A stretch of DNA of 64,000 nucleotides from Acinetobacter sp. ANC 4805 (GCF_022549495.1 NZ_JAKZGD010000003.1:186001-250000), one strand, 5' to 3'; shown: positions 8,184 to 17,372, counted from the first letter of the stretch. The notes: generated by a model from the letters alone, not told the origin. Numbers and translations are program-made.

Positions 8184-8208
8184 ATTAAGTTCCAAAATGG
8201 AACTTAAT
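8184..8208. promoter_or_regulatory. Palindrome, possible operator, in the divergent 8170-8355 gap
   Basis: ATTAAGTTCC and GGAACTTAAT are exact inverted repeats around AAAAT. The centre is about 27 bases upstream of the thioesterase start codon. The symmetry and position fit a dimeric repressor site, but no regulator gene is adjacent. Confidence 0.5.
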
Positions 8209-8355
8209 ATTTAAAATAATCTGTGTATGCAAAAGTGTCAAGGTTCTTATTCGCTAACATGATGTTTTACAAATTGTTCGTTGCTAAATATAGGCTTTGT
8301 TTTATGCTCTTTAAAACCGTATTGATAACAATTTTGAATAAAAGGTAAATGAATA

Positions 8356-8775
8356 ATGAACGGACAATGTGTTTGTGGTGAAACCACGTTTGAAGTTGAA
8401 TTAAGAAATCATGATGTTCATGCTTGCCACTGTTCAATTTGTCGTAGGCAGACCAGTGGTGTGATTATGACCATTGATGTAGAGCAGGGAAGTCTAAAGT
8501 TTTTAAAGCAAGCGCATCTCTCAATTTATAATTCTTCTGCTTGGGGTGAGCGAGGTTTTTGTAATGCCTGTGGTACGACCTTATTTTGGCGGACTAAAGA
8601 TCAGAGCTATTGCAATATCAATGCATTTTCGTTAAATGAACAACCGAATGATTTAAATTTTGATATGGAAATTTATATTGATAGTAAACCTGAATTTTAT
8701 GCTTTCCAAAACTCAACCAAAAAATTGACTGAAGCGGATGTGATCGCTTTGTTTAATGGTGTGTCAGCAGAATGA
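8356..8775 (+). CDS. GFA-family zinc protein (glutathione-dependent formaldehyde-activating fold)
   Basis: A 139-residue member of the GFA / CENP-V family, small beta proteins that bind zinc through conserved cysteines. Visible ligands are the CVCGET pair near residues 5-7, CHCSICRRQTSG near 30-35, and FCNACGTTLFW near 72-75. The original function assigned to GFA (S-hydroxymethylglutathione formation) is doubtful for most members, so no reaction is claimed. It has no signal peptide. It is divergent from the thioesterase gene and shares a terminator with the convergent aminotransferase gene. Confidence 0.85.
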   Translation: MNGQCVCGETTFEVELRNHDVHACHCSICRRQTSGVIMTIDVEQGSLKFLKQAHLSIYNSSAWGERGFCNACGTTLFWRTKDQSYCNINAFSLNEQPNDLNFDMEIYIDSKPEFYAFQNSTKKLTEADVIALFNGVSAE

Positions 8776-8801
8776 GTTGAATGGACTAAATAAAGGCATA
8801 A

Positions 8802-8831
8802 AAAAAGAAGCTTCATGGGAAGCTTCTTTTT
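8802..8831. terminator. Bidirectional terminator between the GFA gene and the aminotransferase gene
   Basis: AAAAAGAAGCTTC and GAAGCTTCTTTTT form a 13-pair stem around ATGG. The flanking A and T runs allow use from both sides. Confidence 0.88.
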
Positions 8832-8839
8832 ATTAAAAA

Positions 8840-10075
8840 TTATTGAGCTGCTTTTTCAGCTTCGATAGATGCGATTGCAGCATCTACACCATCAATTGAA
8901 TCAGCTGCTTTTTTAATACGCGCTAAAGCATCAACTAACACTTCGTCAGCAGTTGCATAAGAAATACGCATAAAGCCACCTAAACCAAATGCATCGCCTG
9001 GTACAACAGCTACACCTGTTTCTTCAAGTAACCATTCAGAGAACTCTGTGCAAGATTTTAAACCTTTGGCACGAATCAATGGACGGATGTTTGCATAGGC
9101 ATAGAATGCACCGTCAGCAGGTAAGCAAGAAATACCATTGATTTCATTTAAACCATTTACAACTAAATCATGACGGCGTTTAAATGCCTCAATCATTGGT
9201 TGAAGTACATCTTGTGGACCATTTAATGCTGCTTCAGCCGCAACTTGTGAAATTGACGTTGGGTTAGACGTTGATTGAGATTGGATGTTTTTCATCGCAC
9301 CAATCAGTTTTGCAGGACCAGCTGCATAACCAATACGCCAGCCTGTCATTGCATAGGCTTTTGATACACCATTCAACACAATGGTACGGTCATATAAATC
9401 AGGTGCAATTGTTGCGATGTTGTAGAACTCATCTTCCCAGCGGATTGGTTCATACATATCATCAGAAGCAATCAAAACTTGTGGGTGACGGCGAAGAACA
9501 TCAGCCAACGCTTCTAATTCAGCTTTGGTGTAGATCATACCTGTCGGATTTGATGGGCTATTTAATACCACTAAACGTGTATTTGGAGTAATTGCTGCTT
9601 CTAATTGTTCAGGTGTGATTTTGAAACGTTGTTCTTCACCACATTTCACAATAACTGGCGTACCTTCAGCAATGATGACCATATCTGGATAGCTCACCCA
9701 GAATGGCGCAGGAATAATGACTTCATCGCCTTTGTTTAGTAAAGCAAGTGCCAAGTTAAAGAAACTTTGTTTACCACCGCAAGAAACCAAGATTTGGTTT
9801 GCTTGATAATCTAAATTATTATCGCGCTTTAATTTTGCAATAATTGCTTTTTTCAAGCTTGGAGTGCCGTCTACAGCTGTATATTTTGTAAAGCCTTTAT
9901 TAATCGCTTCAATTGCAGCATCTTTGATATGTTGAGGGGTATCAAAGTCTGGTTCGCCTGCACCTAAACCAATCACGTTTTTACCCGCAGCTTTAAGCTC
10001 AGCAGCTTTATTGGTTACTGCAAGTGTAGGGGACGGTTTGATGGCATTGACACGATCAGAGAGACGTACGTCCAC
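8840..10075 (-). CDS. Aspartate aminotransferase, class I/II PLP enzyme
   Basis: PLP-dependent aminotransferase that moves the amino group between aspartate (or prephenate in some relatives) and 2-oxoglutarate. It has 411 residues. Visible are the N-terminal GAGEPDFDTP segment, the cofactor-anchoring Asn and Asp regions (NSPSNPTGMIYT, LIASDDMYE) and the PLP lysine in the class I motif (GVSKAYAMTGWRIGYAAGP). The C-terminal MRISYA carries the carboxylate-binding arginine. The sequence is of the bacterial subgroup I-gamma/beta type often labelled AspC or AatA, not the E. coli I-alpha type, so I leave the symbol blank. It is monocistronic by position. Confidence 0.9.
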   Translation of the reverse strand: MDVRLSDRVNAIKPSPTLAVTNKAAELKAAGKNVIGLGAGEPDFDTPQHIKDAAIEAINKGFTKYTAVDGTPSLKKAIIAKLKRDNNLDYQANQILVSCGGKQSFFNLALALLNKGDEVIIPAPFWVSYPDMVIIAEGTPVIVKCGEEQRFKITPEQLEAAITPNTRLVVLNSPSNPTGMIYTKAELEALADVLRRHPQVLIASDDMYEPIRWEDEFYNIATIAPDLYDRTIVLNGVSKAYAMTGWRIGYAAGPAKLIGAMKNIQSQSTSNPTSISQVAAEAALNGPQDVLQPMIEAFKRRHDLVVNGLNEINGISCLPADGAFYAYANIRPLIRAKGLKSCTEFSEWLLEETGVAVVPGDAFGLGGFMRISYATADEVLVDALARIKKAADSIDGVDAAIASIEAEKAAQ

Positions 10076-10290
10076 GGCATTATTCCTTCTTATGGGATTA
10101 GAAAATAAAAAAGCACGCCATTTTAGCCTAAATCGATTGGATTGTGGCTGAAACTTACCTTGATTGAATAAAAAGTTACCAAATTATAGGTCTTGGTATG
10201 ATTGAGATTTTTTTACATATTTTATTTTTATCAAAATAGCAAAAATCTATTACAATGGGCGCTAGAAATGTAGATTTCGAGAGAATTCCA

Positions 10291-10473
10291 ATGACTGCGC
10301 AACAACCAAAAGCCAAAAAAGCTTTGGTGAAATTACCATTCCCTTTACCATCGACCCAAGATGATTCGAACGAACAAGCAACGCATAATCAGGTACGACC
10401 AAAACCTGAGCAATATGCGGATCGAACTTGGATGCCACCTCGTGGAACGCGTCGTTCGATGGGGAAACGATAG
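10291..10473 (+). CDS. Small basic hypothetical protein, 60 residues
   Basis: A 60-residue, proline-, lysine- and arginine-rich protein (MTAQQPKAKKALVKLPFPLP to WMPPRGTRRSMGKR) with no membrane segment or motif I can name. I choose the ATG at 10291 because GAGAGA lies upstream; the in-frame ATG at 10255 would add twelve residues without a better site. It is divergent from the aminotransferase gene. Basic charge and small size would suit a nucleic-acid or ribosome partner, but that is only a guess. Confidence 0.6.
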   Translation: MTAQQPKAKKALVKLPFPLPSTQDDSNEQATHNQVRPKPEQYADRTWMPPRGTRRSMGKR

Positions 10474-10528
10474 TTTTTGATAGAGGGTACTTATTACTAC
10501 AGTAGCTTCCTAGAAAATGAGTCGATAA

Positions 10529-10577
10529 AAAAAGCCAATGACACGTTTATATAAACGCATCATTGGCTTTTTTCATT
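10529..10577. terminator. Terminator between the small basic gene and the NrtA-like gene
   Basis: AAAAAAGCCAATGA and TCATTGGCTTTTTT form a long stem with extra pairing in the loop (GCG..CGC region imperfect). It is usable from either side and serves the two convergent genes. Confidence 0.82.
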
Positions 10578-10588
10578 TGCTTAATTTT

Positions 10589-11962
10589 TTATTTATTACC
10601 GATCTTAAATGCTGCTAAGAATGCAGTTGGTTTATTGGCATCAAACACAATTCCGTCTAAACGGCTGGTTTGTGGTGGTTTTATGAATGTTGCTGTTGCA
10701 AGGTTTGGAAATTGTTCTTTTTTCATTTTGCCTTCAGCGATTAAACTATTTGCAGCCTTTGTGTAGATGTCTGGGCGATAGGCTTTTTGAGCGGTTTCAA
10801 GGTACCAATTATTCGGTTTAGTCTCCGCAATTTGTCCCCAGCGACGCATTTGAGTTAACCACCAGATTGCATCTGAATAGTAAGGAATACCATATTGTCC
10901 TGTAAAGAAAGTATTAAATGATTTTAACGGGCGAATATCTCCTTTTTCATATTCAAAAACACCTGTCATGCTATGTAAAATCACATCTTCATCAACACCA
11001 ATATAATTGGGTTGAGAAATTATCTTAGCGGCTTCTTTGCGGTTAATACGATCATTTTCATCTAACCAGTTTGATGCACGAATGAGTGCTTTTACAACTT
11101 TTACTGTGGTATTTGGATTTTGTTCTGCAAACGATGTTGTAACTCCAAATACTTTATCAGCACCATTATCCCATAATACGTCAGAAGTCATGACAGGAAC
11201 ACCAAAGCCTTTTTTCACCGCTTTTTGATTCCATGGTTCACCGACTGAATATCCTAAGGTTGTCCCTGTTACCATTTTCGCCATCATTTCTGGTGGTGGT
11301 ACAACTGAAAGGGTTACATCGGCACCAATGTTGCCACTCAAATCATTTTTGTTTGGATCATACATACCTGGGTTGATACCACCAGCAGCTAACCAATAGC
11401 GCAACATATAATTATGTGTGCCTGTTGGAAAAGTCATACCTAAATTAAAAGGCTTATTTTTTTGTTTATATTGATCTACAACTGGTTTAAGTGCTGATGC
11501 ACTAATAGGATGCTGCGGTTTATCATCTTTTAGCGGAATATTCTTTTTCATCTCCGCCCATATTGCATTGGAAACAGTAATACCAGCACCATTGTAAGAC
11601 ATGGTGAATGGCGTGATGATTTCTGTACCGCTTGGTGTTGCAGTCATTGAAGCAAGTGGCATTGCAGCAAGCATTTGCGCGCCGTCTAATTCACCTTTTT
11701 GTACACGTGTATATAACAACTTCCAGTTGGGTTGTACTTCGAGTTGGACTGATAGCCCTTCGTCTTTAAAAAAACCTTTCTCAACAGCAATGGCTAAAGG
11801 TGCCATATCTGTTAGTTTAACAAAACCAATTTTTAGCGCCGTTTTTTCTGTGGTTGATTGAGCTGCGTTACTATCAGGGGATGGATGGCAGCCAGTGACT
11901 AATAAAAGAAGGCTCGCCATATAAGATATGATGAATGCCTTATTAAAAAATACTTTTCTCAT
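10589..11962 (-). CDS. NrtA/CmpA-family ABC transporter substrate-binding lipoprotein
   Basis: Substrate-binding protein of the nitrate/nitrite/bicarbonate ABC uptake family, 457 residues. The signal peptide ends in a lipobox (LVTGC, Cys25), so it is lipid-anchored in the periplasm. Domain I begins LKIGFVKLTDMAPLAIAVEKGFF. The typical ligand-site region GMTFPTGTHNYMLRYWLAAGGINP and GYSVGEPWNQKAV are present. No permease or ATPase gene is next to it, so it works with a transporter encoded elsewhere or as a sensor-type receptor. A sigma-54-like site lies 38 bases upstream. An insertion sequence sits about 170 bases upstream. Nitrate as ligand is inferred from the family and promoter. Confidence 0.85.
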   Translation of the reverse strand: MRKVFFNKAFIISYMASLLLLVTGCHPSPDSNAAQSTTEKTALKIGFVKLTDMAPLAIAVEKGFFKDEGLSVQLEVQPNWKLLYTRVQKGELDGAQMLAAMPLASMTATPSGTEIITPFTMSYNGAGITVSNAIWAEMKKNIPLKDDKPQHPISASALKPVVDQYKQKNKPFNLGMTFPTGTHNYMLRYWLAAGGINPGMYDPNKNDLSGNIGADVTLSVVPPPEMMAKMVTGTTLGYSVGEPWNQKAVKKGFGVPVMTSDVLWDNGADKVFGVTTSFAEQNPNTTVKVVKALIRASNWLDENDRINRKEAAKIISQPNYIGVDEDVILHSMTGVFEYEKGDIRPLKSFNTFFTGQYGIPYYSDAIWWLTQMRRWGQIAETKPNNWYLETAQKAYRPDIYTKAANSLIAEGKMKKEQFPNLATATFIKPPQTSRLDGIVFDANKPTAFLAAFKIGNK

Positions 11963-11999
11963 TTAATTCCCCGTCAATAATAAACATCAATAGATACAA

Positions 12000-12015
12000 A
12001 GCAAAAAACATACCA
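12000..12015 (-). promoter_or_regulatory. Candidate sigma-54 (-24/-12) promoter of the NrtA-like gene
   Basis: On the minus strand the sequence is TGGTATGTTTTTTGCT. This matches the TGGCAY-N5-TTGCW consensus with one change (C to T in the -24 element) and correct spacing. The GC of the -12 box lies about 38 bases before the ATG, leaving room for a short leader with a GGGGAA ribosome site. Confidence 0.6.
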
Positions 12016-12127
12016 TCATTGTTATTTTTTGTAAGTTATTGAGATTGCTTCAATTTTATACACTTGTATGGATTTTGGTGTTTGCGACTTTTATGATGAT
12101 TTTTTATTAAATATCATTATCTTATAA

Positions 12128-12135
12128 TTTATTTT
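12128..12135. repeat. Left target-site duplication of the insertion sequence
   Basis: TTTATTTT directly precedes the left inverted repeat and is repeated exactly at 12847-12854. Confidence 0.88.
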
Positions 12136-12846
12136 GGGGCTGTAGTAGATAAGGTTAAATATCAGTCCAATTTAATAGTGTTTTCAACTGTTGCTTTGGG
12201 CTGCCATAATTAAATCGAAACTCACATTCTTTAATAAACAATGAAAAGGCATTTCGGTCAATACCATTGTATTTTCGAAGCACTCTTTTTGCCTGATTCC
12301 AAAAGTTTTCAATTCCATTGATATGATTTTGACCATCAGCAAAATTGCTTGAATGATTGATTCTATAGTGACTAAATCCTGCAACATCCAAAGCATTATA
12401 ACTATGCCAATGATCTGTATAAACAACGCTATCAGGAGTGATTTTATTTGATATTACAGGCATTAGGGTGCTCGATTTAGTATCAGGTACAATGACCGTA
12501 TAGACTTTACCATTGCGCTTGAGTAAACCAAAAACAATCACTTTACCAGCAGCACCTCTACCACGCTTTCCTTTACGCACTCCACCAAAATAGCTTTCAT
12601 CCAATTCGATCTGTCCTTGAAACACTTCAATGGCATCTTGGTCAAGGTGAAATATAATGATTTGACGAATTTTCCTATAGAACAATGCTGCGGAATTAGG
12701 TTGAATTCCCAATAAATTAGCAGCAGTTCTAGCGGTAACTTCGGCAATGAAAAACTCTAATAACCTTATTTGAATTTTTCTATTTAATTTACATCTAGTT
12801 ATCTTCATAAAAGTAGATTATCACAAGGCTAATCTACTACAGCCCC
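12136..12846 (-). mobile_element. Intact IS1595-family insertion sequence, 711 bp
   Basis: The element is bounded by inverted repeats beginning GGGGCTGTAGTAGAT on both ends, with 17 of the first 18 positions matching. One transposase gene fills it. An exact 8-bp target duplication (TTTATTTT) flanks it, the duplication length known for IS1595-family elements. The size and transposase fit the IS1016-like subgroup. Perfect flanks and an unbroken gene point to a fairly recent insertion. The exact IS name cannot be given without a database. Confidence 0.93.
12155..12808 (-). CDS. IS1595-family transposase (ISXO2-like DDE domain)
   Basis: A 217-residue transposase. It opens with a helical DNA-binding part (TARTAANLLGIQPNSAALFYRKIRQ). 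The ISXO2-like catalytic domain follows with QIELDESYFGGVRKGKRGRGAAGK (first Asp), VYTDHWHSY (second Asp) and HINGIENFWNQAKRVLRKYNG, where the Asn/His/Glu region supplies the third acidic or polar ligand. There is no frameshift and no internal stop. The zinc-ribbon found at the N-terminus of longer IS1595 transposases is absent, in line with the short IS1016 group. Confidence 0.92.
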   Translation of the reverse strand: MKITRCKLNRKIQIRLLEFFIAEVTARTAANLLGIQPNSAALFYRKIRQIIIFHLDQDAIEVFQGQIELDESYFGGVRKGKRGRGAAGKVIVFGLLKRNGKVYTVIVPDTKSSTLMPVISNKITPDSVVYTDHWHSYNALDVAGFSHYRINHSSNFADGQNHINGIENFWNQAKRVLRKYNGIDRNAFSLFIKECEFRFNYGSPKQQLKTLLNWTDI

Positions 12847-12854
12847 TTTATTTT
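12847..12854. repeat. Right target-site duplication of the insertion sequence
   Basis: TTTATTTT follows the right inverted repeat directly and matches 12128-12135. Confidence 0.88.
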
Positions 12855-12897
12855 TTGTGGATTTTGGATGTTGTAACCAAATTGTAATTATGGGAAG

Positions 12898-12932
12898 AAT
12901 CAAGTTTTATGCTTGAAGGATAAAACCTGATT
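12898..12932. repeat. Inverted repeat downstream of the macro-like gene
   Basis: AATCAAGTTTTAT and ATAAAACCTGATT pair at 12 of 13 positions around a 9-base loop, 14 bases beyond the stop of the gene ending at 12947. There is no strong T-run, so terminator function is uncertain. Confidence 0.45.
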
Positions 12933-12946
12933 CATCATCGAGTGAG

Positions 12947-13765
12947 TTAATGTTTTTTTAAGGTGCGGTGAAGAGGGTGTTTAATGTTGATTTTGCCCTG
13001 CCATAAAGCAATAAAGTCTTGCTCATCGAAATCATAGAGCTCCATTAATGCCATAATTGCACTAACAAAGATCATCGAACCTTCAGAATTATCATGAAAA
13101 TCAAATATTTTGCCATTTAACTTGGCTAAGATATCGTTAATTTCATGCTCTCGTCCACGCCCATAACGGTCACGAGGGTAAAGTTCTTCATTCAGTACAA
13201 TTAAGGCGATTGCTTTTTCGGCAGTCGATAATTGAGTTTGCTCTAATGCTTCTTCAAAAGATTCATAGCCATGATTAAAATAAAAGATAACTTCATCACA
13301 GATAAAACTATGCACCATTTGGGCTGTTAAATCAGGGAATTGGGAAATGGCATCTTCTTCTATATAAGGTCGAAAAGATTCTGGGAAAATCACATTTGGG
13401 TGAATGCCTTTAAATAAGGGTGCAATCTCAGAAACTTTGTATCCTGCAATACCACAGCCAAGTGCTGTTAAAAAGTATTTCATCTTTGGATGATTTTTAG
13501 CGTAGACCTTAAAATCATCGACATAGTGCTCAATTTGAGAAAGTGGCATTTGTTGGACATGTTCGTTTAATGTTGGAATGGCAAAACTTTGCCCAGCCCA
13601 TCCACGCCCAACACCTTTGACCGCAGCAAAATGTTGTGCGGCGACACGTGCTGCACCGCTATCATGTATTCCAGCCAAGTTGCTGCCAAATACAAATACG
13701 GTATCTTCTGGAAGTTCGGTAATAATGCTTTCATCGTGATATTGATAAGACATATTTTTTATCAT
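12947..13765 (-). CDS. Macro-domain-like protein with an unassigned C-terminal domain
   Basis: A 272-residue protein. The N-terminal half has the pattern VFVFGSNLAGIHDSGAARVAAQHF, then GRGWAGQSFAIPT and FLTALGCGIAGYKVSEIAPLF. This resembles macro-domain-type (ADP-ribose or nucleotide-phosphate binding) folds found in bacterial and phage proteins. The C-terminal part (from about residue 140) is helical and unassigned. I recall similar Acinetobacter proteins annotated as A1S_2505-type phage non-structural proteins, but nothing else phage-like is nearby. ATGs at 13765 and 13753 are both possible; neither has a strong ribosome site. Neighbours are the insertion sequence and a diguanylate cyclase. 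Confidence 0.65.
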   Translation of the reverse strand: MIKNMSYQYHDESIITELPEDTVFVFGSNLAGIHDSGAARVAAQHFAAVKGVGRGWAGQSFAIPTLNEHVQQMPLSQIEHYVDDFKVYAKNHPKMKYFLTALGCGIAGYKVSEIAPLFKGIHPNVIFPESFRPYIEEDAISQFPDLTAQMVHSFICDEVIFYFNHGYESFEEALEQTQLSTAEKAIALIVLNEELYPRDRYGRGREHEINDILAKLNGKIFDFHDNSEGSMIFVSAIMALMELYDFDEQDFIALWQGKINIKHPLHRTLKKH

Positions 13766-13939
13766 TCAAATGTATATTGATCTCATGTTGCAACTGATTG
13801 AATGAGGGGTCAATAGTGCTTTCGATATTTCTTTGTGATGATTTTAGTATTGCTGCTTGAGTTCGCTATGATGTGATCGTTTAAGCGAAAATTGATGGGT
13901 AAATATTGGAAAAGAAACGAAAGTTTGAGCGGAATGCAA

Positions 13940-15091
13940 TTAGAGCATCAAATCAAAAGAGATCCGATTTCGACCATTTGTTTTTGCTTGGTAAAGCAAA
14001 TCGTCTGCGCGTTGTAATGCATATTCAATGTCATGCACATTATGGATATGTGTGAGTCCATAACTCGCCGTCATTTTAATTTGGTAATGGGTAAAGCTCG
14101 TTTGTTCAAGTAACATTTTATAATGTTCTATTCGTGCTAAGGCAGCTGCCGCATCTTCTGCTAAAAAGAGACAAATAAATTCTTCTCCACCAAAACGAGC
14201 AATAAGATCATTTGGCTGCTTATCCTGTAACATCATCTGGCTGACGCCATATAAGATTTGATCACCAATATAATGCCCCCACGTATCATTGATGGTTTTG
14301 AAATGATCTAGATCTAGGCTAACCAAGAAATAGGATTGAGATGAAAGTGGAAGGGATGCACTTCTTTCAAAGAAACCACGACGATTCAATAAGTGGGTGA
14401 GTGGGTCGTGTAAACGGTCATTGTTGAGGTGATGAATGACATCTTTAATCGCGCAGCCACTCAATACAATTGCAAATAGAATATTCAAAATGATATTGAT
14501 TGACATACCCAGTAACCACAATGAAGATGAAGTTAAACTGACATGGTTATGGTCGATATGTTCTAAAAATAGGAAATTGATTATGGCTCTGATGAATGAG
14601 TAAAGCACGTTAAGAAAATAAAAAATAAGTACCCAACGATCAAATGATTGGCTTTTGGGTAGTTGACGGAAAAGTGCAGGAATAACGAGTAATCCAACGC
14701 TCCCTAAAGCAAGGTTAAGGATAATCAGCCGCAACCATATTTGAGGTATAACATATGAATAATAGGTTAAGGCAGCAAGGGCGGAAAATATAATCAAAAA
14801 CGCTAATTTGTGTTGGAACGTGGTATGAAGTTTTAGACTGATGGCATAAGCCCCAAACCAACTTCCTAATAAATAGAGTACTGCTGTGAATGGTGCTGCT
14901 AAGGTCAGTTGAGAGTTTGACATAAGGCATTGAGCAAACAATGCAATTGAAGGAATTGTATATGCCAATCCAATCCACAATAAAAAAATATCAGCCTTAA
15001 AAATGAGGCGACAGCAAGTAAATGCCAAACCAATAAAGAACAGGCAACTGGGGACAATTAATATAAAATATTGTGCATTGAGTGAATTCAC
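13940..15091 (-). CDS. Membrane-bound diguanylate cyclase (GGDEF)
   Basis: Makes the second messenger cyclic di-GMP from two GTP. It has 383 residues. The first 210 or so form several membrane segments with no named sensor domain. The GGDEF domain runs from about 225 to the end: DPLTHLLNRRGFF, DLDHFKTINDTWGH, the active-site motif GGEEF, and YQAKTNGRNRI. The catalytic motif is intact. The product-inhibition RxxD site expected just before it reads QPND, so allosteric feedback by c-di-GMP is probably absent. It stands alone, divergent from uvrB across a 256-base AT-rich gap. Confidence 0.92.
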   Translation of the reverse strand: MNSLNAQYFILIVPSCLFFIGLAFTCCRLIFKADIFLLWIGLAYTIPSIALFAQCLMSNSQLTLAAPFTAVLYLLGSWFGAYAISLKLHTTFQHKLAFLIIFSALAALTYYSYVIPQIWLRLIILNLALGSVGLLVIPALFRQLPKSQSFDRWVLIFYFLNVLYSFIRAIINFLFLEHIDHNHVSLTSSSLWLLGMSINIILNILFAIVLSGCAIKDVIHHLNNDRLHDPLTHLLNRRGFFERSASLPLSSQSYFLVSLDLDHFKTINDTWGHYIGDQILYGVSQMMLQDKQPNDLIARFGGEEFICLFLAEDAAAALARIEHYKMLLEQTSFTHYQIKMTASYGLTHIHNVHDIEYALQRADDLLYQAKTNGRNRISFDLML

Positions 15092-15347
15092 AGTAATTTT
15101 TTTAAGTTCTTGATATTTTTGAATGCTATAGATTAATGTGCTTTGATGTGTAAATTCAACATACTTATCTAAAATTTCAAAAAATTGAGTAAAAACTCTA
15201 GGTTTTTAGGTCTTATTTTAATGATTAGTAAAATATGGATGCATGTATGTCTATGTTTAGAAATTTTCTAGTTAAATACAGAAAAATAATTGTAAATTGA
15301 GTAAATTGCCTCCATTTATAGGGCATATTTTTTAAAAGAGTATTCTT

Positions 15348-17372
15348 GTGAGCGAAAACCAACCTTTTGAATTAGTCACCAACTATCAACCTGCGGGGGA
15401 TCAACCACAGGCGATTGAGAAATTGGTTAATGGTATTGAGCAAGGTCTTCGTAATCAGTTATTACTTGGCGTTACGGGTTCAGGTAAGACTTATACCATG
15501 GCAAATGTGATTGCGCAGACACAGCGTCCGACCATCGTCATGGCACATAATAAGACACTTGCGGCACAGCTTTATGGTGAGTTTAAAGCCTTTTTTCCGA
15601 ATAATGCGGTTGAGTATTTCGTGAGTTATTATGATTATTACCAACCCGAAGCTTACGTGCCATCATCGGATACCTTTATCGAAAAAGATTCCGCAATCAA
15701 TGATCATATTGACCAAATGCGCCTTTCTGCTACACGGGCATTATTAGAACGCCGTGATGCGATTATTGTGGCATCTGTTTCTGCGATTTATGGTTTAGGT
15801 GATCCAAATGCTTATATGCAAATGTTATTGCATATCGTACAAGGCGATCGAATCAGTCGTGATGACATCATCCGCCGTTTGGTAGAAATGCAATATACCC
15901 GTAATGAATTGGAGTTCTTGCGTGGTACGTATCGTATTCGTGGTGAAATTATTGATATTTTCCCTGCTGAATCTGATCAAGATGCGATACGGGTTGAACT
16001 GTTTGATGATGAAGTAGATTCGATTCGCTGGTTTGATCCTCTTACAGGTAAGTTAGTACGTAAAGTGCCACGTGTGACGATTTATCCAAAAAGCCACTAC
16101 GTTACGCCAAAAGATCATTTAACTCGTGCGATTGACACCATTAAAGATGAATTAAAAGATCAGCTCAAATTTTTTAAAGAGCAGGATAAGTTATTAGAAG
16201 CACAGCGTATTGAGCAACGTACACGTTATGATTTAGAAATGATGCAGCAATTGGGTTATACCAATGGGATTGAAAACTATTCACGTCATCTCTCAGGGCG
16301 TACAGCAGGCGAAGCACCACCAACCTTATTTGATTATATCCCTGAAGATGCTTTATTGATTATTGATGAATCGCATGTCACCGTCCCACAGATTGGTGCG
16401 ATGTATAAAGGCGATCGTTCACGTAAAGAGAATTTAGTGAATTATGGTTTCCGTTTGCCAAGCGCTTTAGATAATCGTCCAATGAAATTTGAGGAATGGG
16501 AAAGGATTGTTCCAACAACGGTCTTTGTCAGTGCGACCCCTGCGCGTTATGAATTAGAAAAATCAGAACGAATTGTTGAACAAGTGGTGCGTCCTACAGG
16601 TTTGATTGACCCTGAGATTGAAGTACGTCCAGTGCTTACACAAGTCGATGATGTGCTGTCAGAGATTAATATTCGTAAACAATTAAATGAACGGGTTCTC
16701 GTGACGACTTTAACCAAACGCATGGCGGAAGATCTCACGTCTTATCTTAAAGAATACGGTGTCAAAGTTGCTTATCTGCATTCTGATATTGATACGGTTG
16801 AGCGAGTGAAGATTATCCACGAGTTGCGCACAGGTGTTCATGATGTATTGGTCGGGATTAACTTACTGCGTGAAGGTCTAGATATGCCAGAGGTTTCTTT
16901 GGTTGCGATTTTGGATGCAGACAAAGAGGGTTTCTTGCGTTCAGAACGGTCATTGATTCAAACCATTGGTCGTGCGGCTCGTAATGTGAAAGGGAAAGCG
17001 ATTTTGTATGCTGACCGTATCACTGATTCGATGCGTAAGGCGATGGATGAAACAGATCGTCGCCGTAATAAGCAGATCGAATTTAATCAGCTCCATGGTA
17101 TTACACCACGTAGTGCAGTGCGCCAAGTGATTAAAGAGATTGATTCAGGTGAAGTATTAACGGACGATCAAATTGATGACAAGGTGCTTGAACAAGCACA
17201 GGCAATGAGTGCAGATGAACAACATCTTTTATCTGATCCAAAGTTATTTGCGAAGCATATTACCAAACTTGAAAAAGAGATGTTAAAAGCCTCTAAAGAG
17301 TTGCAATTTGAACAAGCAGCAAGATTGCGGGATGAGATTGTTCGTTTAAAAGCATATATGTTGCAATCATAA
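15348..17372 (+). CDS. uvrB: Excinuclease ABC subunit UvrB
   Basis: Damage-verification helicase-like subunit of nucleotide excision repair; it is loaded by UvrA and recruits UvrC. It has 674 residues with a GTG start. The Walker A motif is GVTGSGKT (41-48). The DNA-gripping beta-hairpin region is [15 protein letters not shown] (about 91-105), the Walker B is IIDESH, and the helicase motifs [14 protein letters not shown] and QTIGRAARN are present. The C-terminal UVR domain ([24 protein letters not shown]), which meets UvrC, is complete. I see no LexA-type site upstream, as expected for Acinetobacter. Confidence 0.97.
   Translation: MSENQPFELVTNYQPAGDQPQAIEKLVNGIEQGLRNQLLLGVTGSGKTYTMANVIAQTQRPTIVMAHNKTLAAQLYGEFKAFFPNNAVEYFVSYYDYYQPEAYVPSSDTFIEKDSAINDHIDQMRLSATRALLERRDAIIVASVSAIYGLGDPNAYMQMLLHIVQGDRISRDDIIRRLVEMQYTRNELEFLRGTYRIRGEIIDIFPAESDQDAIRVELFDDEVDSIRWFDPLTGKLVRKVPRVTIYPKSHYVTPKDHLTRAIDTIKDELKDQLKFFKEQDKLLEAQRIEQRTRYDLEMMQQLGYTNGIENYSRHLSGRTAGEAPPTLFDYIPEDALLIIDESHVTVPQIGAMYKGDRSRKENLVNYGFRLPSALDNRPMKFEEWERIVPTTVFVSATPARYELEKSERIVEQVVRPTGLIDPEIEVRPVLTQVDDVLSEINIRKQLNERVLVTTLTKRMAEDLTSYLKEYGVKVAYLHSDIDTVERVKIIHELRTGVHDVLVGINLLREGLDMPEVSLVAILDADKEGFLRSERSLIQTIGRAARNVKGKAILYADRITDSMRKAMDETDRRRNKQIEFNQLHGITPRSAVRQVIKEIDSGEVLTDDQIDDKVLEQAQAMSADEQHLLSDPKLFAKHITKLEKEMLKASKELQFEQAARLRDEIVRLKAYMLQS

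Noticed and set aside
12947-13765. Prophage remnant suggested by the phage-type label of the macro-like protein
   Set aside because: No integrase, structural, lysis or replication gene is nearby; one gene cannot support a prophage call.
15092-15347. Possible SOS box upstream of uvrB
   Set aside because: No CTG-N10-CAG type site was seen, and the genus lacks a standard LexA system.
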